Source: Legionella waltersii
GTDB lineage: Bacteria; Pseudomonadota; Gammaproteobacteria; Legionellales; Legionellaceae
Assembly: GCF_001468085.1 (NCBI RefSeq)
Contig: NZ_LNZB01000015.1
Location: forward strand, 256,394-320,393
Length of the DNA: 64,000 nt
Direction: 5' to 3'
Positions 39,697-47,506 of this stretch are shown piece by piece. Numbering within the stretch: the stretch's first letter is position 1; every line of letters starts with the position of its first letter. Made by a program: the position numbers and the translations under genes. The notes under the pieces were generated by a model. The model was not told where the DNA came from. It made no database searches and worked only from the letters and a program-made list of their open reading frames with translations.

Positions 39697-39998
39697 TTAC
39701 TCATGACTATTAGTTAATATATTAATTGCGATCCTTGGTTTATGTTTTTGTTTGGCACGCCATAAATCCCAGTCTCTTTGTAAATTAAGCCAAAATTCAG
39801 GCTCCATATTCAAAGTATCTGCTAAATCCAAAGCAAATTCAGGAGTTATGCTTCTTTTGCCATGAACAATTTCATTCAGCTTAGCATAAGTCCAACCCAA
39901 ATGAGAGGCGAACACTTTCTGTGTTAAATTCATTGGTTGATAAACTCTTCTAAAAGCATTTCCCCTGGCAGGGTGGGGGTTCTGTTAGTTGGAAACAT
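39697..39998 (-). pseudogene. Frameshifted HigA-family antitoxin
   Basis: The N-terminal piece from ATG 39998 reads MFPTNRTPTLPGEMLLEEFI then NQ and a stop; the next frame continues MNLTQKVFASHLGWTYAKLN and the HigA signature ITPEFALDLADTLNMEPEFW. Joining the two gives a standard HigA (about 100 residues) with one base lost near 39933. A downstream ATG could still allow a 78-residue product containing the helix-turn-helix. Confidence 0.75.
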
Positions 39999-40007
39999 TT
40001 GTTTTCC

Positions 40008-40115
40008 TTAGTCATGATGATCAAGGATACATACATCATAAGCTTTTCCATGTTCCCAGCGAAAAATGACAGCCCATTGTTTATCAATTTTAATTTGGCC
40101 GCTTACATTAAAAAC
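40008..40115 (-). pseudogene. C-terminal remnant of a HigB toxin
   Basis: Reads NVSGQIKIDKQWAVIFRWEH then GKAYDVCILDHHD and a stop. This matches the end of HigB/RelE-type toxins (SIRINDQWRICFxW...YDVEIVDYH). It lies directly upstream of the higA remnant in the normal higB-higA order. The N-terminal two thirds are missing. Confidence 0.65.
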
Positions 40116-40176
40116 TTATCTAATAATCAAAATATCGAAAATTCATTAAAATAAGAAGACAATGATTCAATGTAAT

Positions 40177-40446
40177 TTACTTAAATAAATCTGAATGAGT
40201 CCCAGTTCGTTCAAAAATAATTTCTTCGCTTCCTAATTTGTAGATTAATAACCAATCAGGCTCAATATGACATTCACGACGATTAACATAAGTTCCAGAT
40301 AAGCTGTGATCACGATGTTTTAAAGGAATTGTTTCTTCATTTAAAAGCAATTTCATCAAGTGAAAAATTCTATTGAGATCTTTACCTCTTTTCTTGGCTA
40401 ATTTAATGTCTTTTTCAAACTGGTTAGTTGTTACTGCTCGAAGCAT
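40177..40446 (-). CDS. yafQ: YafQ-family mRNA interferase toxin
   Basis: 89 residues of the RelE/ParE superfamily with the YafQ pattern: KDIKLAKKRGKDLNRIFHLM, LKHRDHSLSGTYVNRRECHI, EPDWLLIYKLGSEEIIFERT and GTHSDLF, including the His/Asp and His residues (H at HRDH, EPDW, GTHSDLF) used for ribosome-dependent mRNA cleavage. Follows the DinJ antitoxin by 3 bp. Confidence 0.9.
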   Translation of the reverse strand: MLRAVTTNQFEKDIKLAKKRGKDLNRIFHLMKLLLNEETIPLKHRDHSLSGTYVNRRECHIEPDWLLIYKLGSEEIIFERTGTHSDLFK

Positions 40447-40449
40447 GAA

Positions 40450-40707
40450 TTAATTTCCCAGTTTTTTAAATAAATCATCAGAATTATCATAATAATTGAG
40501 TTCACTGCCTTCATCTGTCTTTTTAAATGTTTGTTGGGTAACTTTATTAGGTAGACGTATATCAAATGGAATTCCATGAATCAGTTTAATTTGATGTAAA
40601 TAGAGTTCAATGGCCTCAGACACCGATAACCCTAATTCATTTAATACGGATTCAACTTCCAATTTTAATTCAGGTTCTACCCTGGCTCTAACTGTTGCCG
40701 TTTTCAT
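40450..40707 (-). CDS. dinJ: RelB/DinJ-family antitoxin
   Basis: 85 residues. N-terminal ribbon-helix-helix (TATVRARVEPELKLEVESVL; GLSVSEAIELYLHQI) followed by the GIPFDIRLPNK segment typical of DinJ, and an acidic flexible tail that would wrap the YafQ toxin. Such proteins autorepress the operon through a palindrome upstream. Confidence 0.9.
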   Translation of the reverse strand: MKTATVRARVEPELKLEVESVLNELGLSVSEAIELYLHQIKLIHGIPFDIRLPNKVTQQTFKKTDEGSELNYYDNSDDLFKKLGN

Positions 40708-40796
40708 GTATTCTCTTCAAAAGTACCCATGATTTAATTGTAGCACAAAATGGCCACTTAGTAAGAATTTTATTGTAAAATAATATGCGATATACT

Positions 40797-40920
40797 TTGG
40801 GATAGATAACGTACCTTATCTACCCCAAATGAGGTAAAATGAGAAAAGCACTCATGGAGCATGCCTTGAATTTACTGAATGATAAAAACGACAAAAATCG
40901 AAAGTTTGGGGTAGATAAGG
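40797..40920. repeat. Three copies of a 15-bp motif at the integrase gene start
   Basis: TTGGGGTAGATAAGG at 40906-40920 (inside the gene), its exact reverse complement at 40814-40828 and a copy with two changes (TTGGGATAGATAACG) at 40797-40811. The first two upstream copies form an inverted repeat 3 bp apart that overlaps the promoter/ribosome-binding region. This fits an autoregulatory operator or recombinase-binding sites. Confidence 0.7.
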
Positions 40921-41888
40921 TTTTCCATCCATTGGATGTTCATTTTGATACCAATTCGTTATCGGCCTGGTTGTCATTTTATTTTCAGGTTCATGTCAAA
41001 GGTGCGCCCGAAAAAACAGTTCAGGCTAAACAAAAAGACTTATCTAAATTTTTAAATTTTTTTCAGGTCGAAGTAGGGCACGACCAGGTAGATAATTGGA
41101 CACCAGCAGTAAGTAAACAATTTCAACGTTCCTTATGCAATACCATTTCGGAGAAAACCGGAAAAGCATACAAAGCGACTTCCATTAATCGGACCATGGC
41201 AACCATTCGTCATGCAGGCCGTTGGCTTTATCAACAACGACCCTTAATTGCGGGCGATCCTTTATCAGGGGTTAAAGATTTACAGACAGATGCTCCAGAA
41301 TGGAATGGTTTGAACTCGAAACAGCTTATGCGCTTAAAAGCAGCCTGCGAGCAACGCGCTAAAATATGTACTCGAAAAAATCAAAATGCATTATTGGAAA
41401 CTGCTGTTTTTTATGTGTTGTTGGGAACAGGTTTGCGGGAATCTGAATTGGTCTCATTAAATGTACACCAATATCATTCAAAAGGGCTTCATTCTGTAGT
41501 ACGACATAAAAGTAAACGGGTGACTACTAAAATTCCCTTACCGCAAGAAAGTAGAGAACATTTGGAACATTATTTAAAAAGCCGCGTTTCAGAACCTGAC
41601 GAACCATTATTTATTAATAGGGCTGGGAATCGTATTAATACTCGGAATATTTTTCGCATATGTCAGCGTGTCTTAAAACAAGTGCTAGCACTATTACCAG
41701 AAAATGAGCGATTTGAATTTACACCCCATAAACTTCGGCATACGTTCTTAAAGAAAGTAACTGACAAGCATGGGGTGCATTTTGCTCAGGAACTTAGTGG
41801 AAATGTTTCAATAAAAGAAATTTTTCGTTATGCGAAGCCCAGTCAGGACGAAATGCAGGAAACAATAGAAGAATTATTTGAATCATAA
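40839..41888 (+). CDS. Tyrosine-type integrase
   Basis: 349 residues. Core-binding domain at about 40-150 (SAWLSFYFQVHVKGAPEKTV), catalytic domain with Arg in GTGLRESELVSL, HxxR in FTPHKLRHTFL and Tyr in FRYAKPS. The position of the third catalytic His (normally LGH) reads SGN, which may lower activity. GAGGT precedes the ATG. Probably integrates or excises the surrounding cassette. A decayed relative lies at 23384-23690. Confidence 0.85.
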   Translation: MRKALMEHALNLLNDKNDKNRKFGVDKVFHPLDVHFDTNSLSAWLSFYFQVHVKGAPEKTVQAKQKDLSKFLNFFQVEVGHDQVDNWTPAVSKQFQRSLCNTISEKTGKAYKATSINRTMATIRHAGRWLYQQRPLIAGDPLSGVKDLQTDAPEWNGLNSKQLMRLKAACEQRAKICTRKNQNALLETAVFYVLLGTGLRESELVSLNVHQYHSKGLHSVVRHKSKRVTTKIPLPQESREHLEHYLKSRVSEPDEPLFINRAGNRINTRNIFRICQRVLKQVLALLPENERFEFTPHKLRHTFLKKVTDKHGVHFAQELSGNVSIKEIFRYAKPSQDEMQETIEELFES

Positions 41889-41959
41889 TTTGGTCTTATT
41901 TAAGCCATTAAAGTAAAGTAGATGTTAATGAGAATAAAATACAAAACGGTGGACAACTA

Positions 41960-42304
41960 ATGAATAACAGAAATGATCTCATGATCCGCTTTGATAAGGC
42001 TTGGAAGCAAGGTGTAAAAAAAGTTGGTGTTGAATTTTTTAACCTAAAAGCATCCTCACTCAATGATGCTCACAAAAGATGGCAGTTAGAACCCAACTAT
42101 CAATTCATTAAAGAGTCCATAGGCGGTTATAGCCATAGCAAACAAGTATTGCTTGCTATGATGTACTCTTTTTTTGATCCTGAGTGCGGTCAAGAACTAC
42201 TTGAAAAAGTTGGTACATCAAACTTTGTTGATGCTCGATCCTACCTTGATGAAGAGGGGGTTTACATTATTTCTGAGCTTTGGAATAGCCATTACGGATG
42301 GTGA
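41960..42304 (+). CDS. Hypothetical protein
   Basis: 114 residues starting MNNRNDLMIRFDKAWKQGVK; no family recognised. It has a helical composition with KESIGGYSHSKQVLLAMMYS, then FFDPECGQELLEKVG, without signal or membrane segments. It starts 71 bp after the integrase and probably forms part of the same cassette. The ribosome-binding site is weak (GTGGA). Confidence 0.5.
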   Translation: MNNRNDLMIRFDKAWKQGVKKVGVEFFNLKASSLNDAHKRWQLEPNYQFIKESIGGYSHSKQVLLAMMYSFFDPECGQELLEKVGTSNFVDARSYLDEEGVYIISELWNSHYGW

Positions 42305-42483
42305 AATTCTCCCTAAATTCAGCATGTCCTTTATTTCTATAAGGTTAATATTCTGGATTTCCATCTATCAGGATTTAATCATTTAAAATTTATCTATTAA
42401 TAATTGGGTTAGTATTTCTTGAAATATAGAACTGAGTGCTATATAATTACACCATATAATAAAAAGAAATATGGAATGTTATT

Positions 42484-42864
42484 TTGCGGGTTTTTAAAAA
42501 CAAATGGTTTACTAAATTTGCAAAGAAAGAGCGTATTTTAGATTCTCAATTATGTAAGTTAATAAAAGAGATTGAAAAAGGATTAATTGATGTTGATTAT
42601 GGTGGTGGAGTTATAAAGCAAAGGCTTGGCAGAGCAAACCAAGGAAAGTCGGGTGGGTATCGGTGTATTATTTTATATCGATATAAAGATCTGGCCTTTT
42701 TAGTGTATGGATTTCCAAAAAATGAACGTGACAACATAAGCCAGGAAGAAGAGCAAATATTTAAAGATTTATCTTCGCAGATGCTTAATTTTTCTGGTGA
42801 TGACATTGAGCGATTGCTCCAATCAGGTGCACTTGTGGAGGTACTATATAATGAGCACAAATAA
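42484..42864 (+). CDS. RelE/ParE-superfamily toxin
   Basis: 126 residues from a TTG (no ATG in frame upstream). Pattern of the larger RelE-like toxins paired with XRE antitoxins: FKNKWFTKFAKKERILDSQL, GVIKQRLGRANQGKSGGYRC, ILYRYKDLAFLVYGFPKNER. These are predicted ribosome-dependent RNases. It overlaps the antitoxin start by 14 bp, toxin first, as in HigBA-type modules. Confidence 0.8.
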   Translation: MRVFKNKWFTKFAKKERILDSQLCKLIKEIEKGLIDVDYGGGVIKQRLGRANQGKSGGYRCIILYRYKDLAFLVYGFPKNERDNISQEEEQIFKDLSSQMLNFSGDDIERLLQSGALVEVLYNEHK

Positions 42865-43174
42865 AACATATAAAAGTGAGGTTTTTGAGGCTGTACATGA
42901 AACTGTTGTTGATATGTTTGATGCGGGTGTTATTGATAAAAAAACAATGCGACAATTTGATCGCGCATGTTTAACCCCGATACATGAATTTTTACCTGTA
43001 GAAATAAAGGCATTGCGTGAACGAGAAAATGTGAGCCAACCCATATTTGCGTATTGTCTTAATGTGTCTAAAGATCTTATTAGCCAATGGGAGAGGGGGC
43101 TTAAAAAACCAGCAGGTACTTCTTTGAAATTACTTTCTTTAATCGAAAAGAAAGGACTAAACGCTATATTATAA
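42851..43174 (+). CDS. XRE-family antitoxin
   Basis: 107 residues from ATG 42851, selected for the GGAGG at 42837-42841 inside the toxin gene; an in-frame ATG 54 bp upstream lacks this. Helix-turn-helix at about 62-95 (VSQPIFAYCLNVSKDLISQW; ERGLKKPAGTSLKLL). Neutralises the upstream RelE-like toxin and likely represses the pair. Confidence 0.85.
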   Translation: MSTNKTYKSEVFEAVHETVVDMFDAGVIDKKTMRQFDRACLTPIHEFLPVEIKALRERENVSQPIFAYCLNVSKDLISQWERGLKKPAGTSLKLLSLIEKKGLNAIL

Positions 43175-43280
43175 ATATATGAGACGAGTCAGGATACCTG
43201 TGATTACGATTGTAACCCAATCTTAATCACAAATAGAAATGGAGGCACTTACCCAATTTTTTAGCCGAAGAAGAGTCTTA

Positions 43281-43790
43281 TTACCCTAATTCAGAATCCA
43301 GATAACCTCGGACTGCTTTAAGAATCTCAACCAGGTAGTAATCCATCTTTTGCCATTCACTTTCACTGACACCAAAAAACACGGAAAAACGAAGCCAGTG
43401 GCTGAATAAAGCATTAGTAATAGCTTCGATGCGCATATCCTTTTTAAGGAAATCACAGGTGATGGTGTGAATGGCTGTGTTGACCGCTTCGGTCTGCTCC
43501 AGGGCAATTTTCTGCGGCACGTTATCCAATTTTTCAGGGTGGGTCAGATGTTTTTTTAATTGTTGCATGGAATCGTTTAGCGCATGAATTTCCTTGCTTA
43601 ATTCTGGCTTGGGCAGGGAGTGGGTAGTTGATTTGACCAGTTTAATGACGGGCAGCATGTGGTGGAAAGGGTCAGTCTTGCCCAGTGTTTGTTCACTCAC
43701 TCCATTTATAGGAGCCTCCAGGATAAACCAGAAATAAAAAAGGCTCATTAAAATGATTTTAACTTCATACCCCTGGGTTATCAGCTCCAT
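43281..43790 (-). CDS. Hypothetical protein, start uncertain (possible frameshift)
   Basis: 169 residues from ATG 43790, unrecognised. The frame is open for another 43 codons upstream and reads EETESLLSEIRHLSEQTYNQ and PAANAFQKEVLIAHAGIEKT. At 43918-43922 the upstream gene ends in an ATGA overlap whose ATG leads into AAGAAACGG, one base out of frame. A lost base just after that ATG would explain this, giving a coupled 213-residue protein. Helical; no membrane signal except a hydrophobic VKIILMSLFYFWFIL stretch. Confidence 0.5.
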   Translation of the reverse strand: MELITQGYEVKIILMSLFYFWFILEAPINGVSEQTLGKTDPFHHMLPVIKLVKSTTHSLPKPELSKEIHALNDSMQQLKKHLTHPEKLDNVPQKIALEQTEAVNTAIHTITCDFLKKDMRIEAITNALFSHWLRFSVFFGVSESEWQKMDYYLVEILKAVRGYLDSELG

Positions 43791-43917
43791 GAGTGTTTTT
43801 TCAATGCCAGCATGGGCGATGAGAACCTCTTTTTGAAATGCATTGGCAGCGGGCGTTTTTTGGTTGTAGGTCTGTTCGGAAAGGTGGCGAATTTCACTTA
43901 AAAGGGATTCCGTTTCT

Positions 43918-44712
43918 TCATAATGAGCAGCTTTGCTGGGCTTCTATTTTTGCATGCTCTGCGGTGGCGTACGATTCCATTAAGCGATAAATATGTTCTT
44001 GAAAGAGGCTCACTAAGGGTAGGCCATAATCAAAATATTGTGATTCTTTGAGGGATTTGTTTTGAAGGTGAGTGAAATAGCCCATCACCCAACCAATTTG
44101 GATGGCTAATTGATTGAGAACATAATGGTCTGAAAGCCCATCGAGTTCTTCTCTCCATTGTGCGCATTGTTCTGAGCCCATCAGCAGCATGAGTTTTGTC
44201 AGTGATTCATCAGAGCAGAAGGGGGTAGGTTGCTTTTTCTTGCTTCTGATTCCTGGCTGATTATTTATTTCGTCAAACATGTCCATGATTTCTCGCCCAA
44301 GGCGCATGGTTTGCACCACGATGCTGCCAGGGGTGATGTTGCGCAGTTGATCAAGATGGATTTTCTTTTTTTCGGTGCTTTTGACGCTGTGATTGATGGG
44401 GTGTTGTGCAAAAGCATTGAGTGAGGCTTTTGCCTGGTGCTGGATGAGCGTAAGGAGAGATGGTACTAAAGCTTCTGCTTTTTTAACGGTGTGTACCGTG
44501 GTGATTGTACCAAGGTAGGCGCAAAGATAACCGCACAGAATTTGAGGTATCTGCACCAGTTTTTCTTCGATGAGTACCCATTTGAGTTCTTCCAGAAAAT
44601 GACTACAGCTTTTCATGGTGTCGTATTCAAGATCAGTTAACGAAAAATAAGCGTCTTCGTCAAGCAGTGCGTAATTGACATCGGGGAGCATCGGGGCTTG
44701 GTAGGAAATCAT
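43918..44712 (-). CDS. Hypothetical protein of the conjugative-type block
   Basis: 264 residues starting MISYQAPMLPDVNYALLDED; no family recognised. Helical, with a hydrophobic patch QLAIQIGWVMGYFTHL and a Cys-containing start to the second third. It is the last gene of the minus-strand array to have a hairpin leader (44736-44768). Its end overlaps the presumed original start of the following gene. Confidence 0.5.
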   Translation of the reverse strand: MISYQAPMLPDVNYALLDEDAYFSLTDLEYDTMKSCSHFLEELKWVLIEEKLVQIPQILCGYLCAYLGTITTVHTVKKAEALVPSLLTLIQHQAKASLNAFAQHPINHSVKSTEKKKIHLDQLRNITPGSIVVQTMRLGREIMDMFDEINNQPGIRSKKKQPTPFCSDESLTKLMLLMGSEQCAQWREELDGLSDHYVLNQLAIQIGWVMGYFTHLQNKSLKESQYFDYGLPLVSLFQEHIYRLMESYATAEHAKIEAQQSCSL

Positions 44713-44735
44713 AAATTCTTCTTGTTACAAAATAG

Positions 44736-44768
44736 AAAGGGCTGATCCTGTGCCAAAATCAGCCCTTT
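44736..44768 (-). promoter_or_regulatory. Leader hairpin upstream of the 264-residue gene
   Basis: Perfect 11-bp stem AAAGGGCTGAT / ATCAGCCCTTT, 24 bp before the start codon, followed on the transcribed strand by CTATTTTG. Just upstream, TGCAAG/CTTGCA and GTTGG/CCAAC (44774-44796) can form competing stems. Confidence 0.6.
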
Positions 44769-44840
44769 GTGTTGGTATATGCAAGTCCAACCTTGCAAAG
44801 ATGAAGCAATGATAATAGGTTTTTTGAAAAATTCAAGGCA

Positions 44841-44867
44841 AAAAAAAGCCCCAGGATATGGGGCTTT
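44841..44867 (-). terminator. Intrinsic terminator after the DUF932 gene
   Basis: On the minus strand, stem AAAGCCCC / GGGGCTTT with a 7-base loop runs into a T-run of at least seven, 14 bp after the DUF932 stop codon. A standard strong rho-independent terminator. Confidence 0.88.
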
Positions 44868-44880
44868 GAACAGATTAGTT

Positions 44881-45675
44881 CTAAGGGCAAGATAACAAAG
44901 TATTTTCAGCAATGCTCCAAAGATCTCGATTTATTTTGATATTTTGATCAATTGCTTTAATTTGCCGGCTTCGAGCACGTCGCCAGCGTCCTTTCTCATC
45001 CTGTCTGTAACCAGGCAATCCTCCTTTGATAAGGTTCTCCTGAACGACATTTAAAACAGAAAATAAATCACGTTTCATGTCTTCACGTCGCCTTGGTGTT
45101 AAAAGAGTTTTTGCCTCGATGACCAGGTTATCATCCTCACTAAAACGAAGAGCATGCGCCTGTTGAGCAAAATCCAGAAGCCTCTCATTGGTTAATTGAA
45201 TCCCCTCCATTTGCTCTACGGCATCAAGCATTCTGTGAGACGATTCAACAACTTGATAGGTTCCTTCAATGACGTTTCTAATAACATCACCTTGATGTCT
45301 AACACGCACTTCAGTGTAGTTTTTACCGGCAACCATACCATTGGTGCAAACCTGACGATACAGTCCTGCCATCAAACGATACGAGGACATGCCATCGTGA
45401 GAGTTGACCAATACCAGTTCAGGAAATAAACCGCCATCCTGCTCGTGATAGTTTCTATGTCGAAATCGGACCATGTGTTTTGCAAAGGCCTTCCTTTCTT
45501 CATGTCTACTCGCTGATTGTGTTGCCTTGGTTGGATAAAACCCTTCCTGAAGCAATACATTAATGATGTCAGAAGTGGCAATTGGTTGATATCGCTCACT
45601 AGTGTGTTCAGCGGCTCCTTGAGTAAATAGCGAAGGGGCTGCTTTATAAAGTTGTTCATTTGTTAAAATATTCAT
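44881..45675 (-). CDS. DUF932 family protein
   Basis: 264 residues from ATG 45675 (MNILTNEQLYKAAPSLFTQG), chosen because AGGAGAAC lies just upstream; an upstream in-frame start at 45708 would read through the leader. Conserved DUF932 stretches: RHEERKAFAKHMVRFRHRNY, ELVLVNSHDGMSSYRLMAGL, YRQVCTNGMVAG and LLTPRRREDMKRDLF. The family is common on plasmids, phages and integrative elements, often near ssb; its function is unknown. Followed by a strong terminator. Confidence 0.88.
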   Translation of the reverse strand: MNILTNEQLYKAAPSLFTQGAAEHTSERYQPIATSDIINVLLQEGFYPTKATQSASRHEERKAFAKHMVRFRHRNYHEQDGGLFPELVLVNSHDGMSSYRLMAGLYRQVCTNGMVAGKNYTEVRVRHQGDVIRNVIEGTYQVVESSHRMLDAVEQMEGIQLTNERLLDFAQQAHALRFSEDDNLVIEAKTLLTPRRREDMKRDLFSVLNVVQENLIKGGLPGYRQDEKGRWRRARSRQIKAIDQNIKINRDLWSIAENTLLSCP

Positions 45676-45701
45676 TATGTTCTCCTGATTCAAAAGAAAA
45701 A

Positions 45702-45739
45702 GGAGCAAGTCCCTAATGGGAGTCTTGCTCCCATTAGGG
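45702..45739 (-). promoter_or_regulatory. Attenuator-like leader of the DUF932 gene (two exclusive hairpins)
   Basis: On the minus strand a perfect 12-bp hairpin CCCTAATGGGAG / CTCCCATTAGGG (arms 45728-45739 and 45711-45722) overlaps a second perfect 8-bp hairpin GGAGCAAG / CTTGCTCC (arms 45724-45731 and 45702-45709) that is followed at once by TTTTTCTTTT. The two cannot form together. The second looks like a terminator and the first like its anti-terminator. Confidence 0.75.
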
Positions 45740-45752
45740 TTATTAAATTACT

Positions 45753-45920
45753 TTAATTAATTAAACTGGATAGGCTATACCCACAAAGACAAGTAAAGCA
45801 CTTATCAATTGCCTGCCTGTCGCTGCTATTAAGGTACGATTCGACTAAAAGCTCCGACTGTTTCTCTGTTGGCTCTTCATCCTCTAATACAGCTGCGGTA
45901 ATTTTCTTAATTAAATTCAT
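45753..45920 (-). CDS. Small hypothetical protein
   Basis: 55 residues from ATG 45920 (MNLIKKITAAVLEDEEPTEK), with AAGGAAAAC at ribosome-binding distance. A Cys cluster CFTCLC lies near the C-terminus. Not recognised. It is part of the hairpin-punctuated array. Confidence 0.5.
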   Translation of the reverse strand: MNLIKKITAAVLEDEEPTEKQSELLVESYLNSSDRQAIDKCFTCLCGYSLSSLIN

Positions 45921-45946
45921 GATGTTTTCCTTAAAAACATTCAAAA

Positions 45947-45979
45947 ATCCATCCCATTCAGGATAGATTCCTGAATGGG
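45947..45979 (-). promoter_or_regulatory. Attenuator-like leader upstream of the 55-residue gene
   Basis: On the minus strand CCCATTCAGGA / TCCTGAATGGG (perfect 11 bp, 5-base loop) overlaps ATCTATCC / GGATGGAT (8 bp with one G-U), the latter followed by TTTTTG. Same design as the DUF932 leader. The first hairpin abuts the stop codon of the preceding gene. Confidence 0.7.
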
Positions 45980-46204
45980 TTAAGCTAGAGTATGAAACGT
46001 TTTAACCAATCGATCGTGCAATGTTTCTATGCATTCTGCGATGAATATACCGGGGTAGTATTCAAAGGGCTGCCAAAAATCTATTGCATCGTCATCAGTC
46101 CCTAATTCATCATTGTTTAACCGATTGATAAGGGTTGAATACTCAATATCATCGGGAAAATAACTGAGGAAAGTAGATGCTGCGGTCAGTTCAAATGGAT
46201 TCAT
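45980..46204 (-). CDS. Small acidic hypothetical protein
   Basis: 74 residues starting MNPFELTAASTFLSYFPDDI, acidic (pI low by composition: DNDELGTDDDAIDFW). GGAGAACC precedes the ATG. Not recognised. Acidic small proteins in leading regions are sometimes DNA mimics or anti-restriction factors, but nothing here proves that. Confidence 0.55.
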   Translation of the reverse strand: MNPFELTAASTFLSYFPDDIEYSTLINRLNNDELGTDDDAIDFWQPFEYYPGIFIAECIETLHDRLVKTFHTLA

Positions 46205-46234
46205 TTTAAATGGTTCTCCTTAAGTTTTAAAAAA

Positions 46235-46268
46235 GGAGTTGTTCCCAAAGGGATAACTCCCTTCGGGA
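46235..46268 (-). promoter_or_regulatory. Attenuator-like leader upstream of the 74-residue gene
   Basis: On the minus strand TCCCGAAGGGA / TCCCTTTGGGA (11 bp, one mismatch, loop GTTA) overlaps GGAGTT / AACTCC (6 bp), which is followed directly by TTTTTT. Again two mutually exclusive hairpins with the second one terminator-like. Confidence 0.7.
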
Positions 46269-46280
46269 TTAATGAAACAA

Positions 46281-46706
46281 TTAAAAAGGAACTTCTTCAC
46301 ATTCCAACATCGAGTGCATTTGAGCTAAATACTCTTCTGGTGTTGGTTTATCAGTCTGCTCGGGTAGCTCTTTGGGTTTTGCGTTATCAAGCAACTGGAT
46401 GGTTTGCACCACAATATTGATTGATTGGCGTTTAACACCTTTTGTATCAGTCCAGTTATTTGAGCGCAATTTGCCCTCAATATATACCTGACTGCCTTTT
46501 TGCAGGCGTTCCACAGCTAAAGTTGCTAATTTTCCAAAAAACACCAGATGATGCCATTCAGTAATGGTTTCCCACTCACCGTTACGGCGATAGGATTCAT
46601 TCGTGGCAATGGAGACTGATGCAACAGGATGATGTTCCTTTGTTTGGGTACTTCTAGGTGAATGACCCACATGACCTATTAATTGGACTTTGTTCAATAC
46701 TGCCAT
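46281..46706 (-). CDS. ssb: Single-stranded DNA-binding protein
   Basis: 141 residues. OB-fold with the SSB pattern LNKVQLIGHVGHSPR, PVASVSIATNESYRRNGEWE, TEWHHLVFFGKLATLAVERL, GSQVYIEGKLRSNNW and a C-terminal tip CEEVPF that corresponds to the acidic DDDIPF tail used to recruit partners. Probably the mobile element's own SSB, acting on the incoming single strand. AAGGAGAAC precedes the ATG. Confidence 0.94.
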   Translation of the reverse strand: MAVLNKVQLIGHVGHSPRSTQTKEHHPVASVSIATNESYRRNGEWETITEWHHLVFFGKLATLAVERLQKGSQVYIEGKLRSNNWTDTKGVKRQSINIVVQTIQLLDNAKPKELPEQTDKPTPEEYLAQMHSMLECEEVPF

Positions 46707-46740
46707 TTTAGTTCTCCTTTAAATGTAATTAATAAAAAAT

Positions 46741-46790
46741 CGCACAATCGGAGAACTTCCGCACAAGGCAGAAATTTTCCGATTGTGCGG
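46741..46790 (-). promoter_or_regulatory. Terminator/anti-terminator-like leader of ssb
   Basis: On the minus strand CGCACAATCGGA / TCCGATTGTGCG (perfect 12 bp, arms 46778-46789 and 46741-46752) is followed by ATTTTTT. It competes with CCGCACAA / TTGTGCGG (perfect 8 bp, arms 46783-46790 and 46759-46766), which uses the same 5' arm. Confidence 0.72.
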
Positions 46791-46831
46791 ATTAAAACGG
46801 GTAAAACAAGTAACAGGGTTAATCCTGCTTC

Positions 46832-47041
46832 CTAGACCAACTGTATGGAATGGTTCGTTGTGGTATTCCTTGCAATTATTCCATTCAACGTTCGAGCGCC
46901 AATTTGAAGTTGTGCTATGTCTTCTGCTGATAACTCATGCTGATAGGCATGAAGTTCCGCTATAGAGCGCAATAAATCAAAAAAGGCTAAATCAGTTCGA
47001 GTGCATTGATTGGTGTATTCTGCAAAAGATAGTTGTTGCAT
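46832..47041 (-). CDS. Small hypothetical protein
   Basis: 69 residues starting MQQLSFAEYTNQCTRTDLAF, helical, not recognised. AAGGAGAGAAC precedes the ATG. Its leader (47062-47106) also has alternative hairpins. Confidence 0.55.
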   Translation of the reverse strand: MQQLSFAEYTNQCTRTDLAFFDLLRSIAELHAYQHELSAEDIAQLQIGARTLNGIIARNTTTNHSIQLV

Positions 47042-47061
47042 GGGTTCTCTCCTTAGATTTT

Positions 47062-47106
47062 GGGAAATACCCTTGCCCCATGAGGAAGTGTGATTTCCCC
47101 GATGGG
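47062..47106 (-). promoter_or_regulatory. Leader with interleaved inverted repeats
   Basis: GGGAAAT (47062-47068) pairs with ATTTCCC (47093-47099), and CCCAT (47077-47081) pairs with ATGGG (47102-47106). The two stems are interleaved and so would be exclusive or a pseudoknot. No clear T-run follows, unlike the other leaders. Confidence 0.5.
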
Positions 47107-47126
47107 TTACAAACCTATATATAGGC

Positions 47127-47492
47127 TTAGTGATTGAAATGAATTAATGCTGAAAGATAAGCGGCTAATGAAAGACCGACTGTGATGATTGTACCAATCA
47201 TCCAGCGTCTTGATGCCAACAACTCACCCCTGTTTTCACGCAGTTGTTCATTGTAGGATTTCATTCGCTCATCGAACTCGCGACGCTGTTCAACAAGTTT
47301 TTTATCTTGCTCAACAAACACTTGTCTGACGGCTTCACTTAACATGTTATCCACCTCATCAATACTATAAATGTTGTGAATTTCTATCTGAGTCAGTGTG
47401 GAAAAAAATCCCTCTGATGACTCTTTAGAAAACCCACTCTCTTTAAGAATCTTAGCATATTTTAAGGTATCTGTCTGAATACGCACGACCAT
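47127..47492 (-). CDS. DUF1640-type coiled-coil membrane protein
   Basis: 121 residues: N-terminal TLKYAKILKESGFSKESSEG, a long coiled coil (LVEQRREFDERMKSYNEQLR) and one C-terminal membrane helix (MIGTIITVGLSLAAYLSALI). This is the DUF1640/CCDC90-like layout. Function unknown; frequent on bacterial plasmids and islands. First gene of the hairpin-punctuated array. Confidence 0.75.
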   Translation of the reverse strand: MVVRIQTDTLKYAKILKESGFSKESSEGFFSTLTQIEIHNIYSIDEVDNMLSEAVRQVFVEQDKKLVEQRREFDERMKSYNEQLRENRGELLASRRWMIGTIITVGLSLAAYLSALIHFNH

Positions 47493-47506
47493 TTCTCCTG
47501 TAAAAA

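Noticed and set aside
44736-47106. Regularly spaced hairpins considered as a CRISPR array or tandem repeats
   Set aside because: The repeat sequences differ from gap to gap and sit only between genes; there are no constant repeats with unique spacers.
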